Assembly: GCA_029260955.1 (NCBI GenBank)
Contig: JAJDCF010000005.1
Span: forward strand, 1 to 6,687
Source of the DNA: Patescibacteria group bacterium
Lineage (GTDB): Bacteria > Patescibacteriota > Gracilibacteria > UM-FILTER-43-11
Length of the DNA: 6,687 bases
Direction: 5' to 3'
Numbering within the stretch: position 1 is the stretch's first letter; each line of letters starts with the position of its first letter. Below are positions 1 to 5,314 of this stretch, one piece after another. The notes under the pieces were generated by a model, which ran no database searches, was not told the DNA's origin, and was given only the letters and a program-made list of their open reading frames with translations. The translations under genes and the position numbers were made by a program.

Positions 1-83
1 ATATCTTTCTCTTTGGCCTCTTGATTAAGACCAGCAATCTGCGTTTGAGCCTTTGATGTCAGATCTTTCGGATCTTGTGGCAT
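1..83 (-). CDS. Partial hypothetical protein, N-terminal 27 codons only
   Basis: An open frame starts at ATG 83-81 on the minus strand and runs off the window edge. The visible N-terminus begins MPQDPKDLTSKAQTQ and continues with alternating polar and charged residues (Lys, Glu, Gln, Asp). It has no signal peptide or membrane segment, and the pattern could be the start of a helical or coiled-coil region. ATG 83 is the only usable start, because an in-frame TAA lies three codons upstream (90-92). The gene has its own extended -10 promoter behind the ftsZ terminator, which supports it being real and transcribed separately from ftsAZ. I do not recognise the family, and 27 residues are too few to assign a function. 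Confidence 0.6.
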   Translation of the reverse strand, partial: MPQDPKDLTSKAQTQIAGLNQEAKEKD

Positions 84-104
84 TAACGTTTATTTAATCC
101 TTAT

Positions 105-133
105 ATTATACCAAAAAAAGCCCCCTCCAGCAA
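105..133 (-). promoter_or_regulatory. Extended -10 promoter for the partial gene at 1-83
   Basis: On the minus strand TGGTATAAT (113-105) is a perfect extended -10 (TGnTATAAT). With a 17-bp spacer, TTGCTG (133-128) matches the -35 consensus at three of six positions and lies in the loop of the ftsZ terminator. The predicted transcription start near 98 gives a leader of about 15 nt before ATG 83. An AAGGA at 102-98 lies right at the predicted start, so it may not serve as a ribosome-binding site. Confidence 0.7.
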
Positions 134-144
134 GGAGAAGGCTT
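113..144 (-). terminator. Intrinsic terminator after ftsZ
   Basis: Read on the minus strand, AAGCCTTCTCC (144-134) pairs with GGAGGGGGCTT (128-118) over 11 pairs, two of them G-U, around a 5-nt loop (133-129). A T-tract follows (119-113). It sits 17 nt after the ftsZ stop codon. The strong stem and T-run make a classic Rho-independent terminator. On the plus strand the hairpin is followed only by CTTTT, so it would act weakly in that direction. Confidence 0.9.
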
Positions 145-161
145 CTTTTAAATCTTTAGGA

Positions 162-1373
162 CTATTTCTTCAGGCTCTTTCTCATGAAAGCAGGAACCTC
201 AAGGTCCTCTTCCATAGACTTAGGCTTAATATTCATACCTGGCTTAGCACCACCAACATTCACAGATGAAGTAGGTGCATTACCAAGACGCTGAATGGTA
301 CCACCAGCAGTCATACCTTGCTGACGTGATTGCTCTTCTGGACTAAAGCCAGTAGCGATAACAGTACACTTGATTTCACCAGTGTAGTTTTCGTTGATAA
401 CAGTACCGAAGATGATGTTAGCGTCTGCATCAGCAGCTTCAGTGATGATCTTAGCAGCCTCATCGACTTCAAACATAGAAAGGTCATTGCCACCAGTAAT
501 GTTGAAGAGAATTCCCTTAGCTCCAGAAATAGACATTTCGAGAAGTGGGCTTTCGATCGCTGCACGAGCAGAATCAACAGCGCGGTTTTCACCAGATCCA
601 TAACCAATACCCATAAGTGCAGAACCAGCACCTTTCATAATGGTACGTACGTCAGCGAAATCCACATTGATCATACCGTGAGTGGTAATCAGATCAGCAA
701 TACCTTGAATTGCCTGACGAAGAACATCGTCAACAACAATAAAGGCGTCAGTAAGTGGAGTCTTCTTATCGATGATAGAAAGGATTCTGTCATTTGGAAT
801 AGTGATGATGGTATCAACCTTGCCCTTGAGTTCCTCAAGACCAGCCAAGGCAGCTTCGGTACGACTAGCTCCCTCAAAAGAGAAAGGACGAGTGACCACA
901 GCCACACTTAGAACTCCTAGCTCTCTGGCAATGTCAGCCACAACCGGCGCGGCGCCAGTTCCAGTTCCACCACCCATTCCACAAGTAATGAAGACCATAT
1001 CTGAACCTTCGATGGCTGCTTTAAGTTCTTCGCTGCTCTCTTCGGCAGCTTTCTTTCCAATTTCGGGTGAAGCTCCAGCTCCGAGCCCCTTAGTAAGAGC
1101 CTTACCAATGTTGATTCGGTGAGGCGCATGAGAATGATAAAGAGCCTGAGCATCGGTGTTGATGGAAATAAATTCCACACCATCTACTTTGGCACCAACC
1201 ATTCGGTTAACGGCGTTGTTGCCGCCACCACCAATACCAATGACCTTGATAGATGCTAGCGGAGTGATATCCGGGGTTACCTCGGTAGAGCTCGTAGAGC
1301 TACCACCTGAACCGTAACGACCTTGGCTTCCGCCAGATGAACTATGAAATAAACTTTTGAGTGCTTGAGACAT
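162..1373 (-). CDS. ftsZ: Cell division protein FtsZ
   Basis: This is the tubulin-like GTPase that polymerises at midcell into the Z ring and recruits the division machinery. The 403 residues hold a complete core: the nucleotide-binding start VIGIGGGGNNAVNRM (44-58), the tubulin signature GGGTGTG (134-140), the NDR segment near 194-196, and the T7 synergy loop NVDFADV (236-242) with catalytic Asp238 and Asp241. A short variable linker (about 345-388) leads to the C-terminal peptide DLEVPAFMRK (390-399), the conserved site for binding FtsA and other partners. The N-terminus is unusual: about 40 Ser/Gly-rich residues precede the core, against roughly 10 in E. coli. ATG 1373 has AGGA only 2 nt upstream, but the next Met (58) is inside the GTP-binding fold, so this start stands. 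It lies 97 nt after ftsA, probably in the same transcript, and ends at the terminator at 113-144. Confidence 0.98.
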   Translation of the reverse strand: MSQALKSLFHSSSGGSQGRYGSGGSSTSSTEVTPDITPLASIKVIGIGGGGNNAVNRMVGAKVDGVEFISINTDAQALYHSHAPHRINIGKALTKGLGAGASPEIGKKAAEESSEELKAAIEGSDMVFITCGMGGGTGTGAAPVVADIARELGVLSVAVVTRPFSFEGASRTEAALAGLEELKGKVDTIITIPNDRILSIIDKKTPLTDAFIVVDDVLRQAIQGIADLITTHGMINVDFADVRTIMKGAGSALMGIGYGSGENRAVDSARAAIESPLLEMSISGAKGILFNITGGNDLSMFEVDEAAKIITEAADADANIIFGTVINENYTGEIKCTVIATGFSPEEQSRQQGMTAGGTIQRLGNAPTSSVNVGGAKPGMNIKPKSMEEDLEVPAFMRKSLKK

Positions 1374-1376
1374 GAT

Positions 1377-1475
1377 CCTAAGAATTAGGTAATAATGATT
1401 AAATACAAAACAAAATAAAGCTGGAATCGCTGCGTTTCTTTATTTTTTGTTTTTTGTTTACGGTCCTAACTTAGG
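1377..1475. repeat. ftsA-ftsZ spacer with small inverted repeats
   Basis: The spacer carries three inverted repeats. CCTAA-GAA-TTAGG (1377-1389) covers the AGGA next to the ftsZ start. CCTAA-C-TTAGG (1465-1475) includes the ftsA stop codon and uses the same arms. Between them AAAATAAAG (1412-1420) and CTTTATTTT (1438-1446) form a 9-bp, AT-rich stem with a 17-nt loop. That stem is too weak to call a terminator. A role in setting the FtsA:FtsZ ratio is possible but is inference only. Confidence 0.4.
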
Positions 1476-2703
1476 GTAGTAGGTTTTTGAACCAACCCTT
1501 AGCTGAGCTCAACATTTTTTTCAGATCCATTGAGCCCATCTTGTAGTTCATACCTTCATATTTAGATCCCCATACCACAAGCCCAATGGCTGTTGCGTAG
1601 GCAGGATCATCAATTTTATCGACCACTCCCTCTACCTCTGTAGGGAAGCCAATCTGAACAGGAAGACCCAAAACATCACGTGCCAAATCAAGACATCCTG
1701 GCATTTTTACCCCGGCTCCTGTAAGGATCGCTCCCGCTGGTATCATGCCATCACGACCAATAGAACGAAGTTCGTCCTTCACCATCACAAAGATTTCGTG
1801 ATAGCGGGCCTGAATGATTTCAGCCAAATGCTTTTTGGATACTTTCTGATTGTCGATTTTTGAAATAAGAGAAAGATCAATCGTCTCACGGTCATTTACC
1901 TCATCGGGTAACATGTTGCCATACTCAATTTTGATCTTTTCAGCTGTGTCGATAGATGTTCGAAGGCCAATAGCACAATCGTTGGTTACGCTTTCTCCAC
2001 CAACCGGCAAAGAAGCCGTGTGAAGAGTTGAACCTTCTTCGAAGACAGCAATAGAAGTACTACCTGAACCAACATCTATTACGAGTACACCCAACTCTTT
2101 TTGACGACGAGATAGAACAGCTTCAGAAGCTGCCAGAGAAGCAGGAATAAGATCATCGATATCAACTCCAGCCTGATGAACTGCCTTTTCTACATTCTTT
2201 ATAATGGTAGATTGCCCTGTGATGATATGAGCATCGACTTCTAGACGAACACCAATCATACCAACCGGATTCTTTATACCTTGCTGATCATCAATAGAGA
2301 AAGACTTAGGAATGATTCTGAGAATTCGGCGATTAGACGGCATGTTAACAGCCTGCGCTGCTTCGAGTACTCGATTGATGTCATCCTCGATAATTTCGGA
2401 ACCGGCATGAGAAATAGCGATAACACCCTTAGAATCGAAAGACTCTACATGGGAACCTGAAATACCAACAAATACATGGTGAATAGGCGCTCCGCTCATT
2501 CGCTCTGCATCTTCAAGCGCCGCTGAAATGTTACTAATGGTTTCGTCTACATCTATTATATTCCCCTTTCGCATTCCGGTAGATGGAGCTACACCAACAC
2601 CAATAATGTTCGGAACCTTCTTATCATCTTGCAAAAGCGCAATTACTGTTCTGATTTTTGAGCTGCCAACGTCAAGGCTGGCGATGATTTGTTCCTTAGC
2701 CAT
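1471..2703 (-). CDS. ftsA: Cell division protein FtsA
   Basis: This is an actin-like ATPase that tethers FtsZ filaments to the inner face of the membrane and links the Z ring to the septal wall machinery. The 410 residues show the actin-fold nucleotide motifs: phosphate-1 DVGSSK (11-16), phosphate-2 IDVGSGST (209-216) and the adenosine motif LTGAGVKMPG (327-336). The FtsA-specific 1C region lies at about 84-165. The last 19 residues (392-410, including KKMLSSAKGWFKNLL) form an amphipathic helix with Trp, Phe and Leu on one face, the expected membrane-targeting sequence. ATG 2703 has no Shine-Dalgarno sequence, but the N-terminus fits the family. ftsZ follows directly. The usual upstream dcw genes (ftsQ, mur genes) are not here; a 537-nt stretch without a recognised gene lies upstream instead. 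Confidence 0.97.
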   Translation of the reverse strand: MAKEQIIASLDVGSSKIRTVIALLQDDKKVPNIIGVGVAPSTGMRKGNIIDVDETISNISAALEDAERMSGAPIHHVFVGISGSHVESFDSKGVIAISHAGSEIIEDDINRVLEAAQAVNMPSNRRILRIIPKSFSIDDQQGIKNPVGMIGVRLEVDAHIITGQSTIIKNVEKAVHQAGVDIDDLIPASLAASEAVLSRRQKELGVLVIDVGSGSTSIAVFEEGSTLHTASLPVGGESVTNDCAIGLRTSIDTAEKIKIEYGNMLPDEVNDRETIDLSLISKIDNQKVSKKHLAEIIQARYHEIFVMVKDELRSIGRDGMIPAGAILTGAGVKMPGCLDLARDVLGLPVQIGFPTEVEGVVDKIDDPAYATAIGLVVWGSKYEGMNYKMGSMDLKKMLSSAKGWFKNLLP

Positions 2704-2764
2704 ATATAATGTATTGAATAGATTTTTTGATCACATAAAAATCGGCACTGACTAGATCGAGACT

Positions 2765-2793
2765 AGTCTACAACAAGGGTTTTGGCTGTGCAA
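2765..2793 (-). promoter_or_regulatory. Weak candidate ftsA promoter overlapping an inverted repeat
   Basis: On the minus strand TTGCAC (2793-2788), a 17-bp spacer and TAGACT (2770-2765) match the -35 and -10 consensus at three and four of six positions. The -10 overlaps one arm of the inverted repeat GACTAG-N7-CTAGTC (2750-2768), as an operator might. The implied leader to the ftsA ATG is about 55 nt. The match is weak, and other AT-rich hexamers nearby could serve instead. Confidence 0.2.
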
Positions 2794-2818
2794 ACCTTTT
2801 TTTGAAAATAAGTCATAA

Positions 2819-2833
2819 GAACATGCAATGTTC
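2819..2833. repeat. Perfect 15-bp inverted repeat GAACATGCAATGTTC
   Basis: Six-base arms GAACAT and ATGTTC flank GCA, giving a perfect hyphenated palindrome about 120 nt upstream of ftsA. Its centre CATGCAATG recurs at 3192-3200, where it is part of another palindrome (ATGCAATGCAT, 3193-3203). The shape suggests a binding site for a dimeric regulator. No regulator gene is visible in the window. Confidence 0.45.
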
Positions 2834-3240
2834 AAAATTCTTGTTCAATTATTTCCTTTAAGCTTAAACAAAATCGACTGAACAAATTTTATAATTTTAT
2901 GTGCCTGTTATTTACCAAATATATGACAATTTCGGCATATTTTTTGTGTTCACAGTACTTAGCCAAAAAATTGATTGACTAAAAATTGTATACAACTCTC
3001 AAAATCAGCGCGACACGAAAGGTATACCGGGCCACAGTGTATTCTTGAACAAATTTTTTATTCATACCATTTCAGCAGTTATCGCATTTAAATAGGCCAA
3101 AAAATATGTACAAATATTTTATACACTCAACACAAACTCAGGAGGCACTCTCCGCCACCCAACCACTCGCAAAAATGACCATTAATTGACCCATGCAATG
3201 CATAGTCATCACTACCTCTGTGGGTGAAATTTGCTAGTAC

Positions 3241-3663
3241 CTACATATCCAACTCCCCCGCTATCTTGCCTAGCACTTTCTTTTCCACTGCAAACATCTT
3301 TTTATAATCCCTATCCTTCTCATGATCATAACCATATACATGCAAAATACCGTGCACGATCAGCCGAATCAATTCATCAGATAAGGAATGCTTATGGTCT
3401 TTCGCCTGCCGCTCAGCTGTCTCTACACTCACATACACCTCACCAATTAGCTCATCAGGGCCATAACTGAATGAAAGAACATCTGTCGCCTTATCTTTAC
3501 CTCGATAAGCCTTATTGAGCGCTCGAATATATTTATCGTTAACAAAAACAACATTAAGCATGCCGTCCTGAGTCTCAATCGCAGCTACAAGCTTCTTAAT
3601 GTACTTCGAAAACGGCACAACATCCACTTTAAACTCCTCCTGATTTAAGTATTTAACCTCCAT
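3241..3663 (-). CDS. ybeY: Endoribonuclease YbeY (rRNA maturation factor)
   Basis: This is a single-domain, zinc-dependent endoribonuclease of the UPF0054 family, needed for 16S rRNA 3'-end maturation and 70S ribosome quality control. The signature HGILHVYGYDH gives three metal-binding histidines, H3xxxH5xH, at about residues 104, 108 and 114 counted from ATG 3663. The conserved YRGKDKATDVLSFSY segment with its Arg lies at about 53-67, although Lys-Ala stands where many members have Lys-Pro. The length (140 residues) is near the family norm. I chose ATG 3663 because AGGTGG (3671-3666) lies just before it. An in-frame GTG at 3669 would add two residues (Met-Val) and cannot be excluded. The gene has its own extended -10 promoter right after the exonuclease stop. 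Confidence 0.95.
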   Translation of the reverse strand: MEVKYLNQEEFKVDVVPFSKYIKKLVAAIETQDGMLNVVFVNDKYIRALNKAYRGKDKATDVLSFSYGPDELIGEVYVSVETAERQAKDHKHSLSDELIRLIVHGILHVYGYDHEKDRDYKKMFAVEKKVLGKIAGELDM

Positions 3664-3686
3664 GACCACCTGGGCTATTTGCCCCC

Positions 3687-3695
3687 ATTATACCA
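3687..3695 (-). promoter_or_regulatory. Extended -10 promoter of ybeY
   Basis: TGGTATAAT on the minus strand is a perfect extended -10, identical to the one at 113-105. No good -35 is visible at a 16-17 bp spacing, which extended -10 promoters can do without. The predicted start near 3680 gives a leader of about 10-17 nt. It sits in the 42-48 nt gap after the exonuclease gene, so ybeY can be expressed independently of it. Confidence 0.65.
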
Positions 3696-3711
3696 TTTTA
3701 AAGTTTTCAGC

Positions 3712-4635
3712 TCAGAACATACTCATCTGCGCTTCCGGCTGCTGCTTTTCAGCGGGAGTAATCTTCTTCAGTCTCCTCTGTAAGCTTTTCATCTCCAACG
3801 ATTCCAAAAACAGATCTAAGCCCAAATAGTCCAAAGTCATACGATCCGTATCTTCTTTCTTAAAACCATTCGGTACATCCGTCACAATACGGGCCATAGT
3901 TTGGCTAAAATAGGCATCATCCTTGCCAGCCACCAACTTGTCATGAATACCACCTGTAATCTCGTCAATATGCTCATAAATGCCATCAAGGGTGTGATAT
4001 TTATTTAAAAGAGTGCCTGCCCCCTTGGGACCAATGCCTTGCACCCCCTTAATGTTGTCCGAGCTATCCCCCATCATAGCTTTGTAGTCCACAACCTGTT
4101 CTGGCTCAATGCCATACTTCTCTTTTACTCTCAGGCGATCGTAAATAATTGGCTCACGATAACCCTTATGCGGAAAAGCCACTCGCACGTTAGGTGTAAT
4201 CAGCTGCATGGCGTCCATGTCACCAGTGACGATGTAAACCTCCATGCCCATCTCTGCAGCCTCTCTGGCCAGTGTCCCCATCATGTCATCGGCCTCGTAG
4301 CCCTCCTTGCTGTAAGCAGGCATCCCAAAGGCCTTCACCATCTCCCGGATCCGCGGAATCTGAGCATAAAGCTCGTCAGGAGCCTTTTTTCGGGTTCCTT
4401 TGTACTCCTCGTGCATATCATGACGAAAAGTCGGCGCAGCCTCATCAAAGGTCATGGCAATGTAATCCGGTTTTTCGACCTCGATTATATTAAGAAGCAT
4501 GCTACAAAAGCCAAATATAGCATTAGTCTGTTCACCGCTAGATGTCATAAGCGGATTCTGAATGGCGTAAAAAGCCCGATGGATTAAATGGTGCCCGTCG
4601 ATGACCACAAAGCGGTCTTTATCCCTTTTATTCAA
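3712..4635 (-). CDS. Standalone 5'-3' exonuclease (DNA polymerase I N-terminal/FEN-type nuclease)
   Basis: This is a structure-specific 5' nuclease of the PolI-N/FEN family, expected to remove RNA primers and 5' flaps with Mg2+ during Okazaki-fragment maturation and repair. The 307 residues have the PIN-like core VVIDGHHLIHRAFYA (Asp13), MTFD (Asp64), Arg71, the YKGTRKK stretch (78-84), GYEADD (Glu114, Asp116, Asp117) and GDMD (Asp139, Asp141). The helix-3-turn-helix DNA-binding region is MGDSSDNIKGVQGIGPKGA (188-206, Asp190, Asp193). There is no 3'-5' exonuclease or polymerase domain. The TTG start at 4635 is needed because upstream codons offer no ATG before an in-frame TGA (4668-4666), and the next Met (30) would delete the first catalytic Asp. 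The C-terminus ends in QMSMF, resembling a beta-clamp-binding motif. It is divergent from the GT5-like gene across 40 nt. Confidence 0.93.
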   Translation of the reverse strand: MNKRDKDRFVVIDGHHLIHRAFYAIQNPLMTSSGEQTNAIFGFCSMLLNIIEVEKPDYIAMTFDEAAPTFRHDMHEEYKGTRKKAPDELYAQIPRIREMVKAFGMPAYSKEGYEADDMMGTLAREAAEMGMEVYIVTGDMDAMQLITPNVRVAFPHKGYREPIIYDRLRVKEKYGIEPEQVVDYKAMMGDSSDNIKGVQGIGPKGAGTLLNKYHTLDGIYEHIDEITGGIHDKLVAGKDDAYFSQTMARIVTDVPNGFKKEDTDRMTLDYLGLDLFLESLEMKSLQRRLKKITPAEKQQPEAQMSMF

Positions 4636-4645
4636 GGCAAAAGTG

Positions 4646-4654
4646 TGATATAAT
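4646..4654 (+). promoter_or_regulatory. Extended -10 promoter of the GT5-like gene
   Basis: TGATATAAT on the plus strand is a perfect extended -10 (TGnTATAAT). The predicted start near 4661 leaves about 15 nt before ATG 4676, with no Shine-Dalgarno sequence in that leader. On the minus strand the same stretch contains TATTAT (4655-4650), a possible -10 for the divergent exonuclease. The two genes may therefore share this 40-nt divergent promoter region. Confidence 0.65.
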
Positions 4655-4675
4655 AATGAGAATAATCAAAAATCT

Positions 4676-5314
4676 ATGTCCACCCTGACGCCAGCGTACG
4701 ACAACAAGATATACCAGAAATATAGCAGGAAAAACTTGCAGAACAAAGAGAAAAACAAGATTGCTTTCTGTCAGGATTTCGGTTTGAACTACAACAAAAA
4801 GACACCTCTTCTGTGCCTGACTTTTCCGCTAACAGAAAAGAATAACCTAGATATGCTAGAGGACGTCATTCAAGGAATCCTAGAACAAGATGTTGTCATT
4901 GCTGTCACAGGTATTGGAACCAAAAAGTATCAGGATTTTTTCAATGAACTAGCCAAAGAACAGCCAAAAAGAATTGTGATTGTCAGCGACAACGACGGAA
5001 ACAAGCGCAAAATTTACGCCGCTAGCGACATGTTTCTAACAACTTCTATCACCGAGGAATGCAAAGAGGAGATGGAAAAGGCAATGAACTATGGAGTCAT
5101 TCCCATTTGTCCAAAAAATGAACTAGTGACTGAATATGATGGAGCAAAAGAGGAGGGCAATGCCTTTTTCTACGGCGAAAAAAGCCCCTGGAGCTTCTTT
5201 GCGTCACTGATCAGAGCTATGGAAAACTTCAAATTCCCCTATGACTGGAAGCTCATTCAGGTAAATGCCATGAGTGAAGAAAGCGATGATACAGCTGAAG
5301 AAAGCGATGAATAA
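4676..5314 (+). CDS. Orphan, degenerate C-terminal half of a GT5 glycogen/starch synthase-like protein
   Basis: The 212 residues follow the GT-B C-terminal domain of GlgA in order: the domain junction (TPAYDNKIYQKYS, 5-17; compare NPATD...YS), the NK...GL helix (27-37), strand and loop LTFPLTEKNNLDML (48-61; GlgA has SRLTxQKGLDLL), VTGIG (77-81), IYAASDMFLTTS (113-124), the TEEC loop (126-129; GlgA EPCG) and YGVIP (139-143). The N-terminal Rossmann domain with the KTGGL motif is missing, and an in-frame TGA (4646-4648) upstream rules out a longer start. The Arg and Lys that bind sugar-nucleotide phosphates are replaced by Pro51 and Asn56, so glycogen synthase activity is unlikely. The fold is inferred from motif order. 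The C-terminus (200-212) is strongly acidic and repeated. It is the only plus-strand gene, and its role is unknown. Confidence 0.75.
   Translation: MSTLTPAYDNKIYQKYSRKNLQNKEKNKIAFCQDFGLNYNKKTPLLCLTFPLTEKNNLDMLEDVIQGILEQDVVIAVTGIGTKKYQDFFNELAKEQPKRIVIVSDNDGNKRKIYAASDMFLTTSITEECKEEMEKAMNYGVIPICPKNELVTEYDGAKEEGNAFFYGEKSPWSFFASLIRAMENFKFPYDWKLIQVNAMSEESDDTAEESDE
5275..5310 (+). repeat. 15-bp direct repeat encoding an acidic tail
   Basis: TGAAGAAAGCGATGA occurs at 5275-5289 and 5296-5310, offset by 21 bp. It keeps the reading frame of the GT5-like gene and encodes two copies of Glu-Glu-Ser-Asp. It looks like a recent seven-codon duplication at the 3' end of the gene. Confidence 0.85.

Larger units (their letters stand above)
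2704..3240. other. 537-nt region without a recognised gene between ybeY and ftsA
   Basis: No convincing gene is visible on either strand, only short open frames. Most of it is very AT-rich, with less AT-rich islands near 3005-3040 and 3140-3175. It contains several perfect small palindromes: GACTAG/CTAGTC (2750-2768), GAACATGCAATGTTC (2819-2833), TTGTATACAA (2986-2995), GGTATACC (3021-3028), AAAATAT/ATATTTT (3101-3120) and ATGCAATGCAT (3193-3203). It also has two direct repeats: TGAACAAATTTT at 2879 and 3046, and GCCAAAAAAT at 2962 and 3096. A 23-codon frame with a GAGG ribosome-binding site lies at 3209-3138 on the minus strand. I see no strong terminator for ybeY, and no tRNA, SRP RNA or tmRNA signature. 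A control region or long leader for ftsAZ is the simplest reading, but this is inference. Confidence 0.5.

Noticed and set aside
330..911. Long open frames antisense to ftsZ, and similar ones opposite ftsA, ybeY, the exonuclease and rpsP
   Set aside because: They are shadows of well-supported genes, with no family motifs and no promoter or ribosome-binding site of their own.
2775..2803. Terminator-like hairpin on the plus strand (GGTTT/AAACC followed by seven T)
   Set aside because: The stem is only about five pairs with a 9-nt loop, and no plus-strand gene lies upstream for it to end.
2819..2833. Possible LexA (SOS) box
   Set aside because: The Gram-positive LexA box has GAAC and GTTC separated by 4 nt; here they are 7 nt apart, and no SOS-type gene adjoins.
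2890..2895. TATAAT on the plus strand in the long gap
   Set aside because: No -35 or TG extension is present, and no plus-strand gene follows; expected by chance in AT-rich DNA.
3138..3160. tRNA-Ser 3'-end-like string (CTCTCCGCCA) on the plus strand, possible attachment site
   Set aside because: No T-arm, anticodon arm or 5' acceptor partner is found upstream, and there is no mobile element or second copy.
2704..3240. Replication origin (DnaA boxes, AT-rich unwinding region)
   Set aside because: The region is AT-rich but has no clear TTATNCACA cluster and no dnaA or dnaN nearby.
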